NCBI GenBank assembly: GCA_958295665.1
Contig: OY282559.1
Span: forward strand, 273,494,047 to 273,558,046
Origin: Tipula vernalis
Lineage: Eukaryota; Arthropoda; Insecta; Diptera; Tipulidae
Reading direction: 5' to 3'
Length of the DNA stretch: 64,000 bases
Shown: positions 33,874 to 46,339 of the stretch, piece by piece
Numbering within the stretch: the stretch's first letter is position 1
How the letters are laid out: each line of letters opens with the position of its first letter
Program-made: the position numbers and the translations under genes
The notes under the pieces: generated by a model
The model's input: the letters and a program-made list of their open reading frames with translations, nothing else
Databases searched by the model: none
What the model was told of the DNA's origin: nothing

Positions 33874-35346
33874 AAGCTATCAAGGGTGATCAAAAGAATC
33901 TGTGGATTCAAGCAATGACAGATGAGATGAAGTCATTGATGGAGAATTAAACATGTATGGGAGCTTGTGAAAATTCCAAAAGGTGCAAATCTAGTTGGCT
34001 GCTAGTGGATTTACAAGCTAAAGTGCAATTCAGATGGAAAAGTAGTCAGACACAAGATAAGGCTTGTTGCTCAAGGTTTTTCGCAAAAATACGGTACTGA
34101 CTATGATCAGGTGTTTGCTCCAGTTATTCGTCAAACTACGTTTCGAACATTGCTTACAGTGGCAGCAAACAAGGACATGTAGGTTTATCATCTAGAAGCA
34201 AGAGCAGCTTTTCTCAACAGTGAATTGTCTGAAACAATTTACATGAGACAACCTCCAGGATTCAAAGTTGAAGGTGGCGAAGATTTAGTGTGTCTACTAA
34301 AACGGAGTTTATATGGTCTAAAGCAATCAGCGCGCAATTGGAACAAAACAATTCATCAAATTCTTATCGATTTCGGTTTTGTTCAAAGCAAGAATGATCC
34401 ATGCTTGTACACCTACAAACATGATGGAAAAATATGTTACGTATTAATCTACGTTGACGATGTGGTCATTGCTGGTAAAAACAACGAGATAATCTCCAAA
34501 TGCGAAACGTTTTTAACTTCGAAATTCAAGATTAAGAACTTGGGAGAGATTAAGGATTTCTTGAGTCTTCAAGTCAAGAAGGAAGCAGATGGCTATTATA
34601 CGTTGAATCAGACTGCTTACATTGGAAAATTACTAAAGGATTTCCAAATGTCTGATGCAAAGGAGTCCTCAGTTCCATTATCAGTTGGATATGGTAAAGG
34701 AGGAGATACGGATTTGTTGTTAGGTAACAGCAAATATCAAAAGTTGCTCGGTTGCTTACTGTACATATCAGTCAACACGAGACCTGACATATCGGCAGCA
34801 GTTTCAATTCTAGCACAAAAGATGTCCAGTCCAAACCAGGAGGATTGGAACGAATTGAAACGAGTATTAAAGTATCTCAAGGGTACTGCCGGTTTGCAAT
34901 TGTCACTTGGCAAGAGTGATGGTACGGATCAGTTAATCGGATATGCAGATGCAAGTTGGGCTGATGATCGTGCAAGCAGAAAGTCACAATCTCGTTACAT
35001 ATTCAAGTATTGTAACGGTATTCTCAGTTGGTGCAGTCGAAGACAGGATTGCATTGCGTTATCATCAACGGAAGCAGAATTTATTGCGTTGCCTGAAGCA
35101 TGTCAAGAGGCGAATTGGATTCGTCGTTTACTCAATGATTTCGATCAACCCATTGAAAACCCGACAACAATTTTCGAAGATAATCAAAGTTGTTTGAAAT
35201 TCATTAAGGAGGAGAAATTGTCATCAAGTACCAAACATATTGATGTTCGAGAGGCATTTGTCAAGGATTACATCGACAAAAGTATTGTTACATGCCAATA
35301 TTGCCCTACGGAAACTATGGTGCCAGATTTGTTGACAAAACCATAG
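33874..35346 (+). pseudogene. copia 1 reverse transcriptase and RNase H
   Basis: From 33874, broken frames encode 'WIQAMTDEMKSLMEN', 'WELVKIPKGANLVGC', '[20 protein letters not shown]' and '[12 protein letters not shown]', with stops near 33947, 34003 and 34180. From 34225 the frame is clean to 35346: 'LYGLKQSARNWN', catalytic 'YVDDVVIAG' near 34450, 'NTRPDISAAVSILAQ', the RNase H start 'YADASWADD' near 34939, 'ALSSTEAEFIAL', 'DNQSCLKFI' and 'STKHIDVREAFV', ending 'PDLLTKP'. The RT and RNase H active-site residues are intact. Only the N-terminal RT part is damaged. It ends 60 bp before the polypurine tract. Confidence 0.93.
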
Positions 35347-35405
35347 GCGGGACCTCGTGTCAATGTTCTTCGGGATGCATGTGGTGTTAACTGATGATTC
35401 AAATT

Positions 35406-35509
35406 AGGAGGAGTATTGGAAATAAGCATTGAACGCATTCGAATCATTTCATATGTTTCCCTGTATTTAGCTATTGTAGCTAACTTCACTTGAGTCAATA
35501 ATATCTTCC
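35406..35509 (+). repeat. copia 1 polypurine tract and truncated 3' LTR
   Basis: 'aggaggagtat' (35406-35416) precedes tggaaataagcattgaacgc. Similarity to the 5' LTR ends near 'aatatcttcc' (about 35509), after which Harbinger C sequence resumes. The 3' LTR lacks the 254-bp MITE and the last 120 or so bases, so the downstream target duplication is lost. Confidence 0.82.
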
Positions 35510-35524
35510 TTTATGCGAACAGGA

Positions 35525-36581
35525 ACTTTATGCGATCGGATGAAAACACATTTACTAGTTTATTGTCACACATCAAACTAAAAATTGAAAAACAAGACAC
35601 GTTAATGCGTTATGCGATTTCGTCCGAAGCTCGGTTAGGAATTACGTTGCGCTTTTTGCCAACGGGTAAATTCCTTTGAGGACTTGAAGTTTTCCACGGC
35701 AGTTTCGGCCCAATCTATTGGGAAAATTGTCATTGAAATCTGTGAGGCGATAATAAGTGCCTTAAATAAATTTATAAAGGTGAGAAAATACCGTTTGATT
35801 AGTTACTAGGTAGCTTGACAATTTTCTCATGAATATCTTTCTAGGTGCCGATATTAAGTGAAGTTTGGAAGGAAGTGGCTACTTCATTTGAGAGTGTTTC
35901 TGGTTTCCCTCATTGCATATACGCTCTGGATGGCAAACATATTCATATAAAAAAGCCAGCACTTTTTAGTTCCTTTTATTTCAATTATAAAAAGACTTTC
36001 AGTGTTGTGCTACTTGCAGTAGTGAACGCCAACTGTGAATTTCTGTATACAGACGTTGGCACTAATGGCAAAATTTCTGGCGGAGGAGTGCTACTACAAT
36101 CAAAATTTTATAATAAATTAAATAAATGCCAACTAAACCTACCTCTCTCTACCAGAGCCTGTATACTCTGGTGGAAAAAGTTTGCCATATGTGTTTGTTG
36201 GAGACGATGCATTTGGTTTGCGAGATGACCTAATAAAACCATATGCCCATGCAAATTTATCGACAAATGAATTACTTTTAACCAGTGTCTGAGTTCAGCA
36301 CGAGTCAATGTCGAAAACACATTTGAAATTAGGCATCATGTTTTCGGGTATTTCTAACACCTATGCAGCTGTGTCCCGAAAAAGTAGCAACAGTAACACT
36401 AGCGTGTTGCTACTTGCACAATTTCTTGAGAAAACGCCGCGGGACTCTATACATAAATTTAGAAAATACACCAAGCCAGTCTCTCATGCCACTTGAAGCT
36501 ACTATGTCACGAAATACTTTCAACCAAGCAAAGAAAATTCGAAAAGAATTTTGTGAAGCCATTTTTCAAATTTGGGAATAA
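35525..36581 (+). pseudogene. Harbinger C nuclease (DDE)
   Basis: The coding runs 'LMRYAISSEARLGITLRFLP' (35600), a frameshift near 35665, 'VSAQSIGKIVIEICEAIISA', a likely 65-bp intron (35780-35844, gtgaga...ctag), 'VPILSEVWKEVATSFES', 'CIYALDGKHIHIKKP' (first Asp), 'FYFNYKKTFSVVLLAVVNAN' and 'TDVGTNGKISGGGV'. A shift near 36155 leads to 'YVFVGDDAFGLRDDLIKPY' (second Asp), then 'RVNVENTFEIRHHVFGYF' (Glu) with a stop at 36358, and 'VATVTLACCYLHNFLRKR' to a stop at 36581. All three catalytic acids are readable, but at least two frameshifts and one stop block translation. The 5' start is lost at the copia junction. Confidence 0.9.
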
Positions 36582-37420
36582 TTATTTAAAATAAAAATAA
36601 ACGTTTCTTGTTTGTAATTCAGTTTTTTGTTGAGGACGTTTGTGGTGGCACTGGCACAGCAAACATACCATTTGGCAATTGAAAAATATGTGAAATTTTT
36701 TGTCCTGAGGTTGAAGCCGGTGTTGATGGTCTTGTAAAAGATGCTCCGGAAATGGGTGTAGAGCTGCGTGACTGAATGGTACTTTTTGAATTGGAAGATT
36801 GGGGCGAAGATGAAACACAATTTAGTGTCAATTTTTCCAATTGTCCGAAAATTAATATTTCATCAATGGCCTTTTTCGCGTAAATTTTTTGTAAATCAGA
36901 TAATTTTCGGAACGAACACGCCCAAGAGGCGTTCTTTCTGAGAATTTGTGGATTCTAAGTGCTTTGGGTACATTGTTTTTTTGAACGCGAATATTTTCGG
37001 ACTTATAATAAAGTTCAATATATCCAAAGTGCAAACTACAACCTGCAGGAGATTTACCGAAGTATTCAGTTCGTCTTCATTATGTGCATCGACATCTAAA
37101 CTGGTTATAGCTGTTGAAGGCGTCATCTCGTCCTTTAAAAAATGCAACACGTTGTAAAACCAAATCTACGGTTCATACATATCGTCGAGGGTACATCCTG
37201 ACTTTAGACTTTCGTCCACTGATCTCAATTCGCGATGATATTAGGTACAATTTCGTGGTACTGGGTCAGTAAGTCATTCCACACCTTCCGCTTTAGGTAT
37301 TTGTTTTTGTAATTTTCATTAGTTGATTGCCACAAAATCGGTATACTTTCGTACAATTCAAAGAAATTTCGCCATTGTTCATTATCCAAAACGTTAACAA
37401 CTCCACTATTTTTTTTTCAT
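36582..37420 (-). pseudogene. Harbinger C MADF-type DNA-binding protein
   Basis: The minus strand from about 37405 encodes 'NEQWRNFFELYESIPILWQS', 'YKNKYLKRKVWNDLLTQYHE' and a following acidic stretch. This is the MADF (Myb/SANT-related) pattern of Harbinger partner proteins, with its conserved Trp spacing. The frame changes near 37220. A segment at 37150-36896 ('FLKDEMTPSTAITSLDVDAH') and a Ser/Pro/Thr-rich C-terminal tail (36840-36619, 'SSPQSSNSKSTIQSRSSTPI') follow, ending beside the nuclease stop. The two genes meet tail to tail with almost no spacer. It would bind TIR-proximal DNA and recruit the nuclease. Confidence 0.75.
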
Positions 37421-37732
37421 ATTCGGAAAAAGTTTTCGGAAAATTAATTTTATTGTAAATCAAATTTCTTTATTCTTTATATTCTATTATTATATATACA
37501 ATTTATGAAACAATAAGCCTAGTATATTTCTCCCGAAAACAATATTAACAAAAGTCTTTGTTACTAGTTTGTGTGATTATTGACTCCGCTTCCAAAAATC
37601 AAATTTTTTTGATTTTTTGCAACTGCGAATTCAGGCTGCCAAATAAGTCTGCAGATTTCTTCACAATTTCTTCACACACGGTACAATTTTATTACGACTC
37701 AACTCAGTTGTACAACTAGTCTTAGCGTGTAT

Positions 37733-40481
37733 GGGCCGCATAATGAAGGGAATCTTTACGCATCTATAATTTTGGAATCCAAACACCATGAGATCTTGGA
37801 CATTGTTTTTCTTATTTGATTAAGGTCTATTAGTCTGTCTTTGCTTTATGAAAATCGGATGAGTACTTTTCGAATTACTATTTGTTAACAGATATCAACA
37901 GCGAGGAATAAGGCATCTCTCTCGCTCTAGCGCTTTGCTTGAGTTGAGATGGCTAAAACGAACGAATCAAATAACATTTTTATCAAACTTAATATGGTTT
38001 TTCGATTAGACTCGATTTCGCTTGTTCCATTCTCTGGTAGCGATTTTGTCTGTTAGATAGTACCAAAAATAGGTTAAAAGTGTTTCTCTAAGAAGACCCC
38101 GTTGTTTACCACTGAATATTAAATAAATTTCGATACTTTATTGCATTTATTGGGCGTCTTAAATTCATCCTTTTCCTCCCGCAAGTAAGAATATTTTTTT
38201 CATCAATAAAAAATAACAATAATAGAACGTGCTTATAACGAAAGCTCCTCACACAAAAGCATAAAAAGCAAAATAATAACGAATTTGCAGCAACACAAAA
38301 AATACGAAAGCATTATTGTTATACTTGTACTCGTACAAATTTAAGAAGCAAACATAAATTTAATTTTATTGTTATTTTGTTTGTGATTTATGTTTTCCAT
38401 ATCGTCTTATATATTTAATGGATTATTATTTCTCATCTTATTATTTTGAATTACAATAATTTCGTCTGTTCCACCGTATAACACAGAGAGATATAATAAT
38501 ACACGATTTGCATATCTTTCACATCAATAATGTGATTTATGTGATTAAAATATTAGTGTCTGTCAAATTTTTTATTTTTTTTTTAGAATTTGAGTTTTAA
38601 TATGAGAACGACTTTTAAAATATAAAATTTGATTGATGCTGTAAAATCTAGATAATAGCTACACATGACAAAAGTATACTATACATATTTTTGTAATGTA
38701 TTCCGCCTCCATTTTATGGATGACATTAAAATAATTAAAAAGATTTTGTTGTTAGTATAAGACGATTTGAATAGAATGCTTCCAATGTTGCTTGAAACAA
38801 TGTTGGTTAAATTAAAACGATTTTTTTTTGTTTTGTTTCAATCACTTACCGTAGCCGTGTGCTACAATTATTTAGTTGTATACAATAGAGGTTTGGAATA
38901 GAAAATGTTTACAAATAATTAAGAAAATGGTTTTATTTTATATTTTGTTTGTATAAAGATAATTACACTAATGCGTATTTTTAGTATGGTTTTTACTACC
39001 TTCTATTCTATCAACAATAGAATATGTTTATACCGCAATGACTACCAAGACTACCTTTAGCTCGTTCCTAAATGCAGAAGTAAAATCTGCTACCACAACG
39101 TATCACTTTCATTTTGGCATTGTATTAACATTATTAATAAGTTTTATAGCATAGACAATGAGCGTAATATTAATAGAGGGATACTTTGTATGAACGACAA
39201 AGGTCGACTACATCGTCACAATTACTATTAAAAATAAAATAAAATCAAAGTTTACAGAATTGGTATTATTTCCATTTGTTTGTTTGAAGAAAATTATGAA
39301 ACCGTAAGTTTCAGAGAAGATTTTTTTAATACTTTGAAATATGTATAGCTAGTAACTTAAAGTTTCTAATTCAATTTATTATTTAAAACAGATTAACAAT
39401 CTAAACTAAAACTTTATTGAAATAAATTCTAAGATAAGCGTTTTTATTATTCGAAACATTGTTTCGCATAAATTTATTATGTCCAGCATATCTCGTGTTT
39501 TACATCAACCATTGAAAGAATTTGATTTGGGTCGTAGAAACAAAACCAGTTAGCCAAAGCTACGCTTTATTTAACATTTCATTAATCTTTTTTTATAGAT
39601 GCGTAAAATGGTATAAGTTAAGAAAACTAATTGTGTATTTCCAAATTTGTATCGTTCTGTTTCGGAAAAAGCATATAGGCTGTAGATAAAAAAGACTTTA
39701 TAAAATATTTTTTTGTTTTCTACTCAAGATAATCCTTTTTTGAGCTAAATTTTCTTGGAAAAAAAAAACAATTTTTGAAAATCGTTGAGGGTTTGTTATA
39801 AAGCTTAGGGTTGTTAAATTTATAGTGGTATCCCAAGAAATGGATAAAACTCCAGTTAGCCGCTTTTAGTTTAATAGCACAGAATTTTTAAAGGGCGTTT
39901 TTGCAATAATAATTGCAAAATGATGAGAAATAATTGTGCAAATATAATTATTTAAAAAACCAATGTCTGTACGGAGAACAAACAAAGAGGGCATCTTTGA
40001 TAAATGGAGAAACGAAAAGTACTAACAAATACGCAATCAGGACGGACATTGAAATTGTTGTCGCTGGTCACCACTTCGGACACTACCGAAGTCCAGGAAA
40101 CATTTTTAAAAGCAGATAATCCATAGATGGCTGGTTCATGAATGCAACGCATGAATTGCGTGATTGAAGAAACTAAGTTTTCTTATTACAAACTAAACGC
40201 GTAAAACAAAAAATATTTTTGTTTAATTTCATTATCAACTTTTTTAGCCAACCAATCAGCAGGCATTCGGCATTGTGTTTTCTTCCATACTTATACCGCA
40301 ATATTCTTACTTTACTTGTCACATTCCATTATAACCATACCGACCATTTAACAACTTAAATTCATGTATCACAATTCCACAAAAATCAAACTATAGGCGT
40401 TTTTGATCAATAATGAGCGCACACCCATCTTGCTTCAAGCTTTTTCATATGAAAATGTTTATGCAAGGTATTGTCTATACA
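37733..40481. other. long AT-rich stretch, no gene recognised
   Basis: No frame longer than about 70 codons and no family similarity. Nothing periodic or inverted stood out. It may be old intergenic or intronic DNA. Confidence 0.45.
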
Positions 40482-41049
40482 TCTAATATATAAAAATGGT
40501 GTCTGTAATGATTGTAATAGCCTTTCTCAGGAACCATACATCACAGGAAGCTGAAATTTTCACCATAGATTAGGATTTTAGCGGTTTGGATTTTTGTGAA
40601 ATTTGGACTTGATAGGTGGCGCTGTTTCCAAGATATAATGGTTTTTCTTCTTAGGAACTTCAGATTTTAACCATAGGGTTGTTTCGTTGCTATTTGGGTT
40701 TTTTGTGAAATTTGGACCCGATAGGTGGCGCTGTTTTCAAGATAGTAGATGGTAATACCGCTATTTTTGACATTAATTTAGTTTCATTACAGCACGCGCA
40801 AGAATACATCGTAGGACGCAAAATTAAAAATAAAATTTATAATTAATCGTAAAAAAACGTTATTACGTAGTGATTTTTATTAATTTACACAAAATAACTG
40901 TTAAAAACAAATTAGTTAAAGTAAAATTACCATTAAAAATAAAATTTTACAAAAATAAAAGAGTACGCGAAAACATTGATCGCAGGACGCTTAAAAGTGC
41001 ATACAATTTCAATTATTGATTATGTTACCAACAACACGGTGACAGTTAA

Positions 41050-41743
41050 AGATAATTCCATTAAAGACACAAAGGCAGCGCAACTTACAACGTGAAATTC
41101 AACAAGAAAATATAACCGAAATTCGAAGAGTTACTACTCAAAGAGCAAATAGAAATGTTCAAGCTGTAGGTTACAGCTTACAGAGCTGTACTCTTCAGGT
41201 AAGTTTTTTTGGACATTAACCACCCTCTTCCCCCTTTTTATTACGTCAAAAACTAATGAAATATTATCGTAAAATATTTCAGGTAAAGTTGTTTTACCAA
41301 TTTTAAATCCACTACCTGAACCTTTAAAATCCTTGATGATAGGAGAATCAAGTGATTCAAAGCTATTTTTGTCAAAAATAAGGAAATTTAATCAATGTTT
41401 CCAAATGACATCTTTTGGCGCAAAACAAATTACCAATATTGATTCTCTTGGTCGTAATTTTGCATCAACTTTTAAAATTCAAGGCCAAGTTTATCACCAC
41501 ATTGAATCAATATATCCAATGCCAAATGAAAATGCGAAATTTTTGCAAATATATTTTATTGGATCAAATGAACAGCAAGTTCAAGAACGTTGCGAAATAC
41601 ATCGCATAATCGTAATTCGAGAGCGTGAAATCATTAATACAATTCAACAATTTTTAATGGAAAAAAATCAATTAATACAATTGTTCCAAAAAATTACACC
41701 ACAATTGGAAAATGATAATTACATGGATATCACATCCACATAA
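41050..41743 (+). pseudogene. Helitron 2 N-terminal region
   Basis: A basic, Gln/Arg-rich opening (41070-41170) is followed by a possible 82-bp intron (41201-41282, gtaagt...ttcag). The coding then gives 'GKVVLPILNPLPEPLKSLMI', 'IRKFNQCFQMTSFGAKQI', 'TFKIQGQVYHHIESIYPM' and 'AKFLQIYFIG', which parallels Helitron 1 (PPPEPLHSLL, FQMTSFKSKQV, FKIQGQVYHLAG, KFLQIYFI). The zinc-binding CxxC segment present in Helitron 1 is missing here. The frame ends at 41743. Its function is as in Helitron 1. It is non-functional. Confidence 0.82.
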
Positions 41744-41759
41744 AACAAACAAATTCATC

Positions 41760-43300
41760 CACCGGTGCAGAACTGACCAAAAAAGTTAGTGCTATGAATT
41801 ATTACGCTTATCGACTAATGATTAGATCTACTGAAGACAATTACATTCTAAAATGTAGATATTTATGCCAAAATCGAAAGTGAATGTCTACGATACATTC
41901 GTTTTAATTAGTCAAAATTACGAAGCGACGAAAACATCTACTTGCGTGATGCAATAAATGGAAATGTAGACAGAAGTATTAATGCCAATGATATCGGTAA
42001 TAGCTACTGTTATTCTTCCTTCACCATACATTGGCAGACCGCGTCATATGCAAGAGTATATTCAAGACGCTATGACTTTCATTCGTCATTACGGAACACC
42101 CGATTTAATTATAACATTCACATGCAATCCAAAATGGAACGATATTGTAAAATTATTAAAGCATGGTTAACAATCGCATGATCGACATGACAATATAGCA
42201 CGAGTTATTAAACAAAAGCTAAAATCCTTAATGGATCTCATTACAAAGTATCATGTGTATGAGCAAGCGAATTGTTGGATGTATTCGATCGAATGGCAAA
42301 AACGAGGACTTCCTTATGCTCATATATGAATTTGGCTGACAAATAAAATAAGATCAATCGATATTGACAACGTAATCAGCGCTGAAATTCCTGATGAAGA
42401 CACGTATCCAGAATGGTTTGAAATTGTTAAATATGAATTCACCATGTATGATTAATGGTAAATGTTCCAAAAGTTTTCCTAAAGATTTTACAATGCATAC
42501 GATTACTGGAATTGATGGTTACCCATTATATCGTAGAAGATCCATTGAGAATTCTGCAAAGTCATTCACGATAAATATTCACACAAATGAATTTGAAGTT
42601 GACAATAGATGGATTGTGCCTTATTCGCCATTTTTATCAAAAACATTTAAGGCACACATTAATGTTGAACTATGCTCATCCGTAAAATACATAAAATATA
42701 TTTGCAAATATATCAACAAAGGAACTGACATGGCAGTTTTCAATATTGAGCGACAAGACAATTTAAATGACGAAATTTCAAGATTTCAAACTGGAAGATA
42801 TATAAGCTCCAGCGAGGCTATTTGGCGAGAGATCCAGCAGTCATTCATCTAGCGGTACATGTTCAAAATGGACAACGTGTCTATTTTACAGACCAAAATA
42901 TTGCACAGCGAGCTGCTTCTCCACCAAAAACTACTTTAACAAAATTTTTCTATACATATCAACAACAAAATTCATTTACACATAATTTGCTGTATTCAGA
43001 AATGCCTTCCTACACTATACGTGGGATAAAAAAAATGGGAACTTCGAAAACGAGGTACACCTGTCGATGGACATCCTGGCATTTTTAAGTCAAATGTTTT
43101 AGGCAGAATTTACACCATTCATCCAAATCAAAAAGAATGATTAATTAATGTTCGAGGACCTTCATCATTTAATAATTTAAAAACAGTTAATAGACACCAA
43201 CATGAAACATTTCACGCAGCATGTTTGGCTTTGAATTTATTAGAAGCAGATTTACATTGGAATTCCACATTAAACGATGCAGTCATTACCTTCCAAATGA
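41760..43300 (+). pseudogene. Helitron 2 HUH Rep segment, catalytically damaged
   Basis: Broken frames encode 'MTFIRHYGTPDLIITFTCNP' near 42072, then 'WMYSIEWQKRGLPYAHI' near 42275. The expected HxH of the HUH motif reads YAH here, so one metal-binding histidine is lost. 'NSPCMINGKCSKSFPKDF', 'YPLYRRRS', 'DNRWIVPYSPFLSKTFKAHI' and the tyrosine motif 'YICKYINKG' near 42700 follow in the 42394-42852 frame. 'PAVIHLAVHVQNGQRVYFTD' continues from 42834. Multiple stops and shifts (42170, 42330, 42850, 43085) break it. The protein would nick DNA for rolling-circle transposition. Confidence 0.88.
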
Positions 43301-44535
43301 ACTATGGGGAAAATTCAAAAATCAATGACTGAGGATATTTTTCACACATATCGCAGTAATCACAACGACAACGCAATTGATTTCTTACCAATCATGTTCA
43401 ATGACTGTTTAATTCGGCTTGAGGATATCTGCATGAATATTTCAAATCAAAATCTTCAAACTTTAGGATTGCCATCACAAATCAAAATTGATAGATGAAC
43501 AAAAAATTATTTACGACAGAATTTTACATGCAGTTCAAGCCCAAACTGGGGGCTTCTTTTTTTTTTGGATGCTCCAGGCGGAACTGGAAAAACTTTCATG
43601 ATTTCACTTTTATTAGCAGAAATTCGTTTCCAAGGTAAATTGCATTAGCCGTTGCTGCGTCAGGAATTGCTGCAACTTTATTAGATGGAGGGAGAACAGT
43701 GCATTCAGCATTTAAACTGTCATTAAATATTCAAACTAATGAAAACGCAACATGTAATATAAAAAAAAAATTCAAACATGGCCAAAGTACTGCAAAAATG
43801 TCGCATTATAATTTGGGACGAATGCACAATGGGTCATAAACACACAACAAGATCTCAAGAACAACACAAATATTTTTGGTGGAACCATAATTTTACTTTC
43901 TGGGGATTTCAGACAAACACTACCCGTTATGCCACGATAACCATATGCTGATGAAATAAACGCATGCCTTAAATCTTCATCTTTATGGCAAACAGTAATA
44001 CCAATGAAATTAACCACAAATATGCGTGTACTTATCCAAAACGATCCTTAAGCTGAATTTTTTTCTAAACAATTGCATGACATTGGAAATGGAATAATTG
44101 CTGCTCGGGAAGAACTAATAACAAATGTATATCCAAACATTCTACAAAATCGTGCAATTTTAGCACCCAAAAATATTGAAGTAGAATTTTTGAATCTAAA
44201 AATTCAAGATATGTTGGATACAGAAACAATGTCTTTTAAATCAATCGATATGATCATTGAAGAAAGTGAAGCAGTTAATTATCCAACGGAATTTTAAAAT
44301 TCCATAAATATACCAGGTTTGGCACCACATCATTTGCAACTAAAAATTTGTTCTCCAATTATTTTATTGCGCAATATTCAATCGCACAAATTGTGTAACG
44401 GAACTCTCTTGGTAATTAAAAAAATATATGGCCAATGTTATTGAAGCGACAATTATAACAGGAAGATTCGTAGGAGAACATTCTACATATGTATTAAAAC
44501 AGGAAACCTTTCAAGAAGTACTTCATTAAATATCC
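43301..44535 (+). pseudogene. Helitron 2 helicase, truncated
   Basis: The relic reads 'NLQTLGLPSQIKID' near 43451, Walker A 'LDAPGGTGKTFMISLLL' near 43567, 'AAATLLDGGRTVHSAFK' style sequence across a frameshift near 43640, Walker B 'IIWDECTM' near 43808 and 'SGDFRQTLPVMPR' in a shifted frame near 43900. Then come 'NILQNRAILAPKNIEVEFLN', 'EAVNYPTEF', 'CSPIILLRNIQSHKLCNGT' and a stretch ending near 44535. The final motifs (NKSQGQ and YVALSR in relatives) are missing. There are many stops (for example 43648, 44052, 44298). It once belonged to the same polypeptide as the Rep segment. Confidence 0.87.
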
Positions 44536-44539
44536 TCTT

Positions 44540-45039
44540 ATATCTGAACTTCTTTACTTTTGCACTCGAGAAAATCATTAGCTTGTCGGATGTAACTAAA
44601 AAATTAGTAATTTCTTGAAATTTGTATGAAATACGAATGTGTCGTCGCTTTGGGCTAAAAAACTTTGAAGCATTGATAAAAAAGAAGAGTTCTGTTTACT
44701 AAGTTTTTTTCAAGTATTATTTTTGAGTTTAAAAATCTTGTACATGCTGATGCAGAGATGAGCTGCAGGAGAGATTTCACGAAATCTACATTGGGCTCTT
44801 TCATGTTCCACAACTTGTGAACTTTGAAAATTTACTGATGGGAAAAATTACATTCGATCCATCACATTGCCATGAAATTTTCTATAAATCGGAGGCATTC
44901 AGAAAACAACATGTTGCCAACAATTTGTAAACAAGAAATCGCCCAATGTAAAATGAAACACGAAAATTTGGTATACTTGATGTACAGACCGTTCTCTATT
45001 GACAATTGTAAATTTAGGATAAAGAGAGAATAACACATT
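44540..45039. other. no recognisable gene
   Basis: Downstream of truncated Helitron 2. No Helitron terminus, no coding similarity. Confidence 0.4.
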
Positions 45040-45485
45040 ATGCTTTCATAATTCACTCATTATTTACACATTATTCACTAATTATTGCCATATTATTCAC
45101 TCATTAATCATACTCATTATTCATTTAGTCACGTGTGTTACTGTGCGAATGAATAATGATTGAATAACGAGCGAATAATGTACGAATATTCAGTGACTAA
45201 TGAGTGAATTCATCATGAGTGAATATTGGGTAGAAATGAATAATCAGTTAATAATGACTGAATAAGAGTAAATTTTCAGTGAATATTGACGGAATGATGA
45301 ATGAATACGAATAATCTGTGAAAAACGTAAATAGTTGGGGAATAATGAATAATGAAGTGATTAATGAAAGAATATTGAGTAAATAGCGCAAGAGTAATGG
45401 GCGAATAATGAAATCATTCTACATCGGTGATTAATTGGGAAATACTGGGTGAATATTGCATGAATACTGGGTAAATAATGAGTAA
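45040..45485. repeat. degenerate minisatellite with an inverted left block
   Basis: About 25 loose copies of 'gaataatgagtgaataatga'-like units fill 45145-45485. The first 90 bases (45045-45133) carry the complementary wording 'attcactcattattcac', so the array turns over around 45135 and can fold back on itself. Confidence 0.8.
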
Positions 45486-46335
45486 CTATTGCTTTGCTTT
45501 CGTAAATATTAATTAGAATTTAGTTTTTGATTTATTATTACCAAAGCAACCTGCCACCATTTGTTTTTCGATTTATGTTTTGTTTAATGTATTTATATAA
45601 TTCAATTGTTGTTGCAAATTTTTCCTTAATCCACGAAAGCAATACGTTGTAATGAGTGTGGTGAAAGCAGAACACAAGAGTTTTCAGTTTTTTCACTTCA
45701 TCAACCTATAACCTCAACAACCACAAGGCTATAAGCCCATTCTAGTAAAATCTGCAAGCCGTGTTCTGACGGCTTTTATTTTTTTTTTTTGCAAAAACGC
45801 CCAATAAAAATCGGACGTAAACACTTTAATTGCGAATGTAAGATCAATTCATTTTTCGGACATTATTTTACGGCAATGTTTTAAGTTAATAAATTTTGAA
45901 ATTGTTGGAGATTTGGGCTAAACCGTTTCAACCCAATGGTTAAAAGAGTTTGTCCGTCGCGTATTTTTCTGTTAAGCCGAGGGATCGGATTTTACGATTT
46001 TGTATTTTACGAAAATGGATCAATTTCATTAGGGACTCAGTTCTCAAAGAAAACGCGACTGTTATTACATTTACGATCATTTGGAAAACGTTTAACTTAG
46101 AGTTCAGAAACTCAAAATGGTAAACAATTTCTTTGAAACCGTTTCCTTTGTATAAAATAATGCAAAATCCGTTCGGATGTACTCGACGCAGTGGTGGATA
46201 TTTGCTTTATATTATAAACCTTGGAAAAACGTTCAATACTGCATAACATTAAAACTTCGTGAAAAAAATTACAGTTATAATTAACAATGTGGCGAAAAAA
46301 ATTTAAGATTTTATTATATTATTGATAATTGTGTA
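45486..46335. other. no recognisable gene
   Basis: AT-rich spacer between the inverted minisatellite and a gag relic. Nothing else identified. Confidence 0.4.
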
Positions 46336-46339
46336 AACT

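Larger units (their letters stand above)
31425..35509 (+). mobile_element. copia 1, Ty1/copia LTR retrotransposon
   Basis: Gag, protease, integrase, RT and RNase H appear in copia order between a 5' LTR (31425-31886) and a truncated 3' LTR (35417-35509). The polypurine tract 'aggaggagtat' precedes the 3' LTR. The 5' LTR holds a 254-bp MITE missing from the 3' LTR. Internal deletions in gag and integrase, plus frameshifts, inactivate it. It lies inside Harbinger C. Confidence 0.9.
31329..37732. mobile_element. Harbinger C, interrupted by copia 1
   Basis: A 29-bp exact inverted repeat marks both ends: left 31329-31357 (atacacgctaagactagttg...), right 37704-37732. Inside are a DDE nuclease on the plus strand and a MADF-type gene on the minus strand, tail to tail. 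Copia 1 (31425-35509) occupies the left interior, so Harbinger C was there first. No target duplication beyond the dinucleotide AT can be read. Confidence 0.82.
40482..44535 (+). mobile_element. Helitron 2, decayed and 3'-truncated
   Basis: It starts A|TCTAATATATAAAAATGG, a typical Helitron 5' terminus, with a repeated leader phrase ('gaaatttggac...gataggtggcgctgttt' at about 40597 and 40708). Coding relics of the N-terminus, Rep and helicase follow in order. The helicase is cut off after motif IV-like sequence near 44535, and no hairpin/CTRR end was found, so the 3' end is lost. It is clearly a different family from Helitron 1. Confidence 0.8.
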
